A stretch of DNA of 5,124 nucleotides, from contig CAJOPP010000117.1 of NCBI GenBank assembly GCA_905236365.1, positions 1 through 5,124 on the forward strand, in the 5' to 3' direction. The position numbers were made by a program, and so were the translations under genes. Position 1 is the stretch's first letter. Each line of letters opens with the position of its first letter. Below the pieces are notes generated by a model. It saw only the letters and a program-made list of their open reading frames with translations, made no database searches and had not been told where the DNA came from. The DNA is from an uncultured Lachnospiraceae bacterium. GTDB taxonomy: Bacteria > Bacillota > Clostridia > Lachnospirales > Lachnospiraceae. Positions 1 through 5,124 of this stretch are shown here, in pieces.

Positions 1-191
1 AATGACGACCATAGGAGTCATGAGTTTAGTACCGTTGCGTTTAAAGTTAAGCGAAAGCGTGCCCGAAATGGAAAACATATAGCATATACGGCAACGTCCG
101 GCTTAAGTTAATGACATTGGTTCGGACGTACGCCACCGAGTGAACTGTAACCCATGATGAATAATAGCGGAACAAGTCTAATGGAGTATAT
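1..191. other. Non-coding leader upstream of the first gene
   Basis: No convincing gene lies here. One forward frame is open from the window edge to a TAA at 109-111, immediately followed by TGA, but its 36 codons resemble no protein I know and the length is unremarkable for chance. The frame of the downstream gene is closed by a TAG at 165-167, so that gene cannot start further upstream than this. I found no paired -35/-10 promoter: AATAAT at 160-165 resembles a -10 box but has no TTGACA-like partner at normal spacing. A 7-base inverted repeat (94-100 with 123-129, 22-base loop) could fold but has no U-tract. CpG is noticeably denser than in the genes. Confidence 0.6.
183..186 (+). promoter_or_regulatory. 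Ribosome binding site of the large gene
   Basis: GGAG lies five bases before the ATG at 192. It is a short Shine-Dalgarno core with tight but workable spacing. It supports the 192 start, since the next in-frame methionines (residues 51 and 53) would cut into the first predicted beta-domain. Confidence 0.55.
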
Positions 192-3100
192 ATGAAGAGT
201 AAAGTTGAACAGTACGCAAAAGGGGATTTCTATGTAGAATACCCAAAGATAAAGCTTTCCAAAAGCTACTTGCAACTGAAGATTGAAGCAGGCAGCGTAT
301 ATACCGGCAGGATTCAGGTGGAATCAGAGAATGGGATTCCAATGAAGATGATGGTATATGACGATGCATATTTGTTGTCCCTTGAGGATCATGGTCTCAT
401 CGGAGTGCAGGGAGAAATCGTCTTTTCTTTCGATGGAAAAGGAAAGAAAAGAGGCAGTATTTACGAAGGGACGATTCATATCATCGGAAATGGAATGGAG
501 AAAGAGATACCATATAATATAGAAATTGTTGCACCATTCTTTCATGTGAGTGATGTATCATTAGAGGATCTGATGAAATTTTCTGCATTGGCGGAATCGG
601 ATTGGAAGAAAGCACTTCAGATTTTTAGCTCCGAAGCATTTGCACCGACGCTACTTGGGGAGAATACAGATTATTTGGAAGCATATCGTTCTTTAAAGGA
701 TTCTCTGGATCGGAATCAGGCAATGGAAGAGTTTCTGGTCTATATCCATAAGAAACGTGCCCTTACGTTACAGTGGGAACATGACCGGTTCCAGTTCCAG
801 TATCCGAAGATGCGAGAAGAACACCAGATTACGGTTCGCAAGAATACGTGGGGATATTGCAATATTCAGGTGAAAACAGATGCGAAGTTCATTATTTTAA
901 AACAGACAGAGCTTTGCAGTATGGATTTTACGGGAGATAATGCGGTTCTTTATTATACCCTGGATCCGGAACAGTTAGATGAGAATGAGAGTGTGGTCGG
1001 TCATATTATTTTGGAAAACAGTTTACAGAAGATGACGGCAAGTATCCAGATTCAGAAGACCACAGAGCCATCCAGAATTTTAGTAAAGCCGGATCATGAG
1101 GGGCATCTCAAAAAAAGGGAAATTGCAAATCTGATGCACAATTATCTGGATTACCGGACTGGTGTGCTGCCTCTTGAACGGTTTATTGAACAGACGAGAA
1201 CATCGCTCAATCATCTCATAAGCTTTGATCCGGCGGTAGGAGTGTACAAGCTGGGTATTCTGCATATGAATATATTAAGTGGCAAGGAAGACCGTGTCCG
1301 GGAAGAACTTCGGAGAATGGAAGCAGATATGGATCGGGCAATGCAGGGACCAAGAGAACACTGCTATTATCTGTATCTAAAGGCACTGATTTCAAAGGAC
1401 AGCAATCAGATTGAAAAAGCCTGCAAAGAGATAGAACGGGCATTGGCAACTGAGAAGGACAAGCTGTTTTATTTCTGGCTGTTGATCTACTCGGAGGAAA
1501 AGTACCAAAGAGATAAGCAGTGGCTCTATTCTCAGATTGAAAGTCTGTATCTGGGAGGATACCAGAGCCCGATTTTATCTTTGGAGATTTGTGACCTGAT
1601 CAATTCAGATCCGGTATTGCTTCGAAAATTATCGGCATTAGAGATTGCAGCGGTTAGCTTTGGACTGAAGAATAATTATCTGGACAAGGAAGCAGAGGCG
1701 GAATTTTTACAGCTGGCTGCAAAAGAAAAGGATTTTCGACCACAAGTGTTCTCGTTGCTCTGTCAGATTTACGACCTTCGAAAGAAACCGGAGATTATCA
1801 AGATCATCTGCAGCATATTGGTAAAAGGCGGAAAAGTTGACCCGATGTATCACGAGTATTATCGGGAAGGAATTAAGAGTGGATACAAGATTGTGGGGAT
1901 TCAGGAGAATTTTCTGCGGAGTATGGATCTGACCCGCTATGATCTGATTCCAGAATCGGTATTGAGGTATTTTAATTACAAGGGAATTTTGAACGATAGC
2001 GAATATGCATATTTGTATGCCAATGTGATCGTGAATAAGCGCCAGTATCTGGGAATGTATGATGAATATCTTCCAAATATGGAAGCATTTATGGAGGAAC
2101 AGATTGTAAAGGGCAATATGAGTGATGATCTGAGTATCCTTTACAGTGAATTTTTAAGACCGCAGGCTGTGAAACCAAGTTATGCTGCGAATCTTGTCAA
2201 TGTGATCTTCAAGCGGAAACTGACGGTTGCCAACGACAATATCATAGCGGTAGTGGTGTCTCATAGAGAACTGGCCAGGGAAATGGTGATTCCGGTGGTG
2301 AATCATGTAGCTTATGTGGATCTGGTGACGGAGTCGGCTGTCCTTTCTCTGGTGGATAGGAATCAAAACCGTTATATCAGTACGATTCCGTATAAGCTTC
2401 AGAAACTGGTGGATGAGTCCCTTTATATGGATATCTTGAGACAGTATGCAGGAGATGATTACCGATATGTACTCTATCAGTATGATTTGTTGGAAGCCTA
2501 TGATGCTACCGGTGCAAAAGAGGTAAATGTTGCCAGGGATCTGCTTTCGTTTGATGAGATCAGCAAAGAGACGAAGCAGCAGGCAATCTATGGAATTGTC
2601 CGTTATTATTATGAACATCTGGATGTGAATATTTTAGGGACCTATCTGGAACGGATGGAAATGGAATATATTCCACCGGAAGGGGCAGCAGAGTTTATCA
2701 ATTATCTCCTGACTTGTGAGTTATACGATAAGGCATATGAGGCAATTAAGCGGTTTGGATATCAGGGAGTCCTGGTAGAGAATCTGATCAAACTGGTGGA
2801 GAAAATGAAAGAATTTTCCCAGTATGCAAAAGAGGAATGCCTGATTTCCATTGCGGCATACTTATACCGGATGGGGCAGGATACACCGGAGATTTTGCTT
2901 TATCTTGTAGACTATTATCAGAGTGGACTAAAGGATATGTTAAAGCTCTGGAAGCGTGCCGATGGCAGGCTGTCAAAACTGGATCTGCTGGAGGAGAACA
3001 TTATCTGTGAGACGCTTTATACCGAACAGTGGTATGAGGATGTGTACCGGGTATTTGCGGCGTATGTCCGGAAGAAGCGAACCGGAATGGTCATCAAGGC

Positions 3101-3764
3101 ATTCTTTAAACGGGCTTCTTTTGCCTACCTGATTGAGGAAAAAGAAGTACCGGTTGCTTTTTTTGATGCTTTGTTTTATCAGATGGCAGAGGTGGGAATG
3201 GAAGATGATATGTGCGTTGCCGCCATGCTGTTATTCTTTAGCCGCAAGGTGAAGTTAGAAGCAGAAGAACTGGTATGGATCAAAGAAAAGACAGAGTATT
3301 TTATAAAGAGAGGAATTCTGCTTCCGTTTTTCAGAGGCTTTAAGAAGCATTTAAAGCTTCCGAAGGATTTATTCTTTATGACATATGTAGTAACAAAGGA
3401 TAAGGCAGGGAAGTCCATTTCCTTCCATTATGGAATCCAGTCCGGTGTGGAAAAACCGGAATGCAGCAAAGAGGCAAGAATGATGGAAGTTTTGCCGGGA
3501 TACTACATGAAAGAATTTGTACTGTTCCATGGAGAGAATCTTCTCTATGAGATGCCGGAAGATTATACGGGACATACTTATGTTTATGAGAGTGAGGGAA
3601 TGAAAGCAAAGGGAGAATCGGAAGAGTATGAGAACCGGTTTGAGATGCTGAATTCTATGCTGCTCAATCAGGAAATGGGAGAGAATCAGATGCTGCTTAA
3701 TAAGATTGACCGGTATCTGAAATTGGAAACGATTGTGGAAGAGAATCTGGAATTGATGGAATAG
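192..3764 (+). CDS. Large DUF5717-like multi-domain protein, putative scaffold
   Basis: This gene encodes 1190 residues of unknown function. From memory it matches DUF5717, a family of roughly this length in Lachnospiraceae and related Clostridia, so it looks complete. No signal peptide or membrane helix is visible, which suggests a cytoplasmic protein. Domain order judged from residue patterns: a beta-rich Ig-like domain (about 9-115), a helical linker (122-195), a second similar beta-domain (about 200-290), a helical solenoid resembling degenerate TPRs (about 305-665), a small beta-domain (about 680-740), a second solenoid (about 740-1060), and a C-terminal beta-domain (about 1060-1155) ending in an acidic helical tail. 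The two Ig-like segments share YPK and IQV landmarks, and the two later beta segments share H-x-E, YV and NR-aromatic landmarks. No catalytic motif was recognised, so a binding or scaffold role is inferred. The start is set by GGAG at 183-186 and an in-frame stop at 165. The DUF5716-like gene follows 51 bases downstream, probably in the same operon. The family call is fairly sure; the role is unknown. Confidence 0.85.
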   Translation: MKSKVEQYAKGDFYVEYPKIKLSKSYLQLKIEAGSVYTGRIQVESENGIPMKMMVYDDAYLLSLEDHGLIGVQGEIVFSFDGKGKKRGSIYEGTIHIIGNGMEKEIPYNIEIVAPFFHVSDVSLEDLMKFSALAESDWKKALQIFSSEAFAPTLLGENTDYLEAYRSLKDSLDRNQAMEEFLVYIHKKRALTLQWEHDRFQFQYPKMREEHQITVRKNTWGYCNIQVKTDAKFIILKQTELCSMDFTGDNAVLYYTLDPEQLDENESVVGHIILENSLQKMTASIQIQKTTEPSRILVKPDHEGHLKKREIANLMHNYLDYRTGVLPLERFIEQTRTSLNHLISFDPAVGVYKLGILHMNILSGKEDRVREELRRMEADMDRAMQGPREHCYYLYLKALISKDSNQIEKACKEIERALATEKDKLFYFWLLIYSEEKYQRDKQWLYSQIESLYLGGYQSPILSLEICDLINSDPVLLRKLSALEIAAVSFGLKNNYLDKEAEAEFLQLAAKEKDFRPQVFSLLCQIYDLRKKPEIIKIICSILVKGGKVDPMYHEYYREGIKSGYKIVGIQENFLRSMDLTRYDLIPESVLRYFNYKGILNDSEYAYLYANVIVNKRQYLGMYDEYLPNMEAFMEEQIVKGNMSDDLSILYSEFLRPQAVKPSYAANLVNVIFKRKLTVANDNIIAVVVSHRELAREMVIPVVNHVAYVDLVTESAVLSLVDRNQNRYISTIPYKLQKLVDESLYMDILRQYAGDDYRYVLYQYDLLEAYDATGAKEVNVARDLLSFDEISKETKQQAIYGIVRYYYEHLDVNILGTYLERMEMEYIPPEGAAEFINYLLTCELYDKAYEAIKRFGYQGVLVENLIKLVEKMKEFSQYAKEECLISIAAYLYRMGQDTPEILLYLVDYYQSGLKDMLKLWKRADGRLSKLDLLEENIICETLYTEQWYEDVYRVFAAYVRKKRTGMVIKAFFKRASFAYLIEEKEVPVAFFDALFYQMAEVGMEDDMCVAAMLLFFSRKVKLEAEELVWIKEKTEYFIKRGILLPFFRGFKKHLKLPKDLFFMTYVVTKDKAGKSISFHYGIQSGVEKPECSKEARMMEVLPGYYMKEFVLFHGENLLYEMPEDYTGHTYVYESEGMKAKGESEEYENRFEMLNSMLLNQEMGENQMLLNKIDRYLKLETIVEENLELME

Positions 3765-3815
3765 AGGGAAAAATAAGCAGATGATAATTAGAAAGACAGG
3801 CAGAGAGGATAGGAC
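3765..3815. other. Short intergenic gap, probably within an operon
   Basis: These 51 bases separate the two same-strand genes. They are purine-rich and contain no inverted repeat with a U-tract, so no intrinsic terminator is evident. I see no strong promoter. A 12-codon reading frame begins at 3781 and ends with TGA at 3817-3819, overlapping the next start codon as ATGA. Its own ribosome binding site is poor, so it is not called as a gene. The arrangement favours read-through transcription from the large gene. Confidence 0.6.
3803..3809 (+). promoter_or_regulatory. Ribosome binding site of the Hsp70-like gene
   Basis: GAGAGGA lies six bases before the ATG at 3816, a good Shine-Dalgarno match at normal spacing. 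It fixes this start, which also places the phosphate-1-like strand at residues 4-20, where ASKHA-fold proteins normally carry it. Confidence 0.7.
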
Positions 3816-5090
3816 ATGAAAGAGATTTATTTGGGACTGGACTTGTGCAGAAAGAATGTACAAATTAGCTATTTCAGGGAGGACAAGCAGGAACCGGAAT
3901 CGATTTATCAATTGAATAATACAGAGACCTACCAGCTTCCAAATGTCATGTTTTATGCGGAGGAAGAGAAGAAATGGTATGTGGGGAACAGTGTCAGTTC
4001 TATTCGTTTTCAGACCAGAGGGTTTATGATCGAAGACGTAATGGGAGGAATTGAATCTTCCAGTCATATTGTTGTCGAAGGGAAAGATTATACTTATGAC
4101 GAATTGCTGTTGATTTTGCTGAAGACACACATTGAGGAATTTCTGGGACGTTCTGAGGAATATCAGCTCTGTGGACTTACGGTTACATTGGAAATATATC
4201 ATGATAAGGTGTACCAGGTACTTGGCAGACTCGCAGAGGAGTTGAATCTTCCAAAGGATTCCTTTTATGTTATGAGTCACGAGAATGCGTTCTTTCAATA
4301 TGTGATGAATCAGGATGAGAAACTTCGCTCAAACAGTGTTGCCATGTTTGAATATGGAACCGAAGGAATGGAGTATTACCGGATTGACAAAAAGCATCAG
4401 GGAAAGACAGAGATTTATTATCTGAGTCATCAATCCCTGAAAGAAGAACTTTCATATGCCATGCTGTTTGAAGATGTGGAGATATTAGATCAGCGTTTTG
4501 CAGAAATTGCAAGAAACAAAATGCGGGAAACGTATATTTCGACCGTTTATCTTACAGGGCCGGGCTTCAACGACAAATGGATCGAAGAATCTACGAAGGT
4601 ATTGTGTGATGGCAGACGCGTATTCATGGGTCAGAATATTTATACCAAAGGTGCCTGTTACCACGCAAAGTCAGGTGCCTATGAGATGGATAAGGATTGT
4701 ATTTTGTGTACAGAGGAAAGTATTCCGTTTGATATCGGAATCAGCATTGGAGAGACAGAGGGAAGGAACCAGTTTTATCCGATTGCATTAGGCGGCAGGG
4801 AGTGGTATAACATGAGGGGAAAGGTCACGCTTTTCTTAGATGATACCAACCGGATTCATTTGGTGTACCGTGATAAGATATCCAAGGAAATACAAAAAGA
4901 GGTTATTGAGATTCATGGATTGCCCAAACGCCCTCCCAAAACAACAAAGCTTTCTCTGGAGATTGAATTGTTTGACGAGACAATGGGTGCCATCGTAATC
5001 CGGGATGTAGGCTTTGGAAAAATCTACCCCACCACCAACAAAATCTACCGAAAAGAATTTTCGATTGGCAATGAGCACTGCGACAGTTAG
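3816..5090 (+). CDS. DUF5716-like protein, degenerate Hsp70/actin-fold
   Basis: This gene encodes 424 residues, function unknown. From memory it resembles DUF5716, a clostridial family of about this size. The sequence follows the Hsp70 nucleotide-binding domain in order: a phosphate-1-like strand (residues 4-20, GLDLCRKN where Hsp70 has GIDLGTTN), an LPNVMFY...VGNSV segment (41-60) like the Hsp70 TPSVV...VG region, LTVTLEIYHDKVYQVL (121-136) like the AVVTVPAYF helix region, SHENAFF (154-160) at the INEPTAA position, FEYGTEGM (178-185) at phosphate-2, YLTGPGF (245-251) at the adenosine motif, and KGACYHA (278-284) like the closing KGAA helix. Residues 302-418 are beta-rich and resemble a substrate-binding beta-domain without the helical lid. 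Asp9 is kept, but the phosphate-2 glycines and the adenosine-loop arginine are missing, so ATP hydrolysis is doubtful. No signal peptide or membrane segment is seen, so it is probably cytoplasmic. The gene lies 51 bases after the DUF5717-like gene, and the pair probably act together. The fold is moderately sure; the function is inferred. Confidence 0.82.
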   Translation: MKEIYLGLDLCRKNVQISYFREDKQEPESIYQLNNTETYQLPNVMFYAEEEKKWYVGNSVSSIRFQTRGFMIEDVMGGIESSSHIVVEGKDYTYDELLLILLKTHIEEFLGRSEEYQLCGLTVTLEIYHDKVYQVLGRLAEELNLPKDSFYVMSHENAFFQYVMNQDEKLRSNSVAMFEYGTEGMEYYRIDKKHQGKTEIYYLSHQSLKEELSYAMLFEDVEILDQRFAEIARNKMRETYISTVYLTGPGFNDKWIEESTKVLCDGRRVFMGQNIYTKGACYHAKSGAYEMDKDCILCTEESIPFDIGISIGETEGRNQFYPIALGGREWYNMRGKVTLFLDDTNRIHLVYRDKISKEIQKEVIEIHGLPKRPPKTTKLSLEIELFDETMGAIVIRDVGFGKIYPTTNKIYRKEFSIGNEHCDS

Positions 5091-5124
5091 CAAACGACCG
5101 AGTCCGTCGTGCTAGCACGTAAGG
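5091..5124. other. Tail after the second gene, no gene seen
   Basis: These 34 bases contain no recognisable coding start of a further gene. A perfect 12-base palindrome (CGTGCTAGCACG, 5108-5119) and an overlapping 5-base stem with a 7-base loop (5094-5098 with 5106-5110) are present. Neither is followed by a run of T, so no intrinsic terminator can be called. Five CpG dinucleotides in 34 bases is far denser than in the genes. Confidence 0.5.

Noticed and set aside
1..108. Open frame from the window edge as the tail of an upstream gene
   Set aside because: Thirty-six open codons are common by chance, the translation matches no family I know, and the CpG-rich composition differs from the real genes.
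94..129. Inverted repeat ACGTCCG / CGGACGT as a terminator or riboswitch stem
   Set aside because: A 7-base stem with a 22-base loop and no T-run is within chance expectation for a 190-base stretch, and no riboswitch core is recognisable.
137..165. Possible promoter with AATAAT (160-165) as a -10 box
   Set aside because: No acceptable -35 element lies 16-18 bases upstream, the strongly conserved first T of the -10 box is absent, and the leader itself looks atypical.
1110..1116. Run of seven A as a programmed frameshift site
   Set aside because: The run reads in frame as Lys-Lys-Arg within a continuous gene, with no evident downstream structure or meaningful alternative product.
2154..2618. 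A 154-codon minus-strand frame inside the large gene
   Set aside because: Same antisense composition, fully contained in a well supported gene, no recognisable protein features.
3369..4298. A 309-codon open frame on the minus strand across the end of the large gene, the gap and the start of the second gene
   Set aside because: Its translation is dominated by Phe, Leu, Ile, His and Gln, as expected for the complement of a purine-rich coding strand. It shows no domain pattern, and both overlapped plus-strand genes have family resemblance and ribosome binding sites.
4498..4791. A 97-codon plus-strand frame inside the Hsp70-like gene in another frame
   Set aside because: It overlaps the adenosine-motif region of a supported gene, and its translation has no coherent pattern.

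Overview
The window holds two same-strand protein-coding genes that fill almost all of it: a 1190-codon gene (192-3764) and a 424-codon gene (3816-5090), separated by 51 bases. No RNA gene, mobile element, CRISPR array or convincing terminator is visible. Codon choice, moderate GC, purine-rich coding strand and the protein families point to an anaerobic Firmicute of the Clostridia, most likely a Lachnospiraceae gut commensal. This placement rests on remembered family resemblance, because no search could be run.

From memory, the long protein resembles the uncharacterised family DUF5717 and the shorter one DUF5716. Both appear cytoplasmic, with no signal peptide or membrane segment. The large protein reads as beta-domain, beta-domain, helical solenoid, small beta-domain, second helical solenoid, then a C-terminal beta-domain, which suits a scaffold or binding platform rather than an enzyme. 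The smaller protein follows the order of an Hsp70/actin-type (ASKHA) ATPase fold plus an Hsp70-like beta substrate-binding domain. Its phosphate- and adenosine-binding motifs are eroded, so it may be a non-hydrolysing Hsp70 relative.

Layout: 1-191 is a non-coding leader with no recognisable gene and no strong promoter; 192-3764 is the DUF5717-like gene; 3765-3815 is a short intergenic stretch with a good ribosome binding site; 3816-5090 is the DUF5716-like gene; 5091-5124 is a 34-base tail. The short gap suggests co-transcription and a shared function, perhaps a chaperone-like module in which the solenoid protein and the Hsp70-like protein act together. That function is inference.

The leader and tail are richer in CpG than the genes, and the change falls close to the gene boundaries. 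The flanks may therefore not be the native neighbours, and regulatory conclusions from them should be treated with caution.
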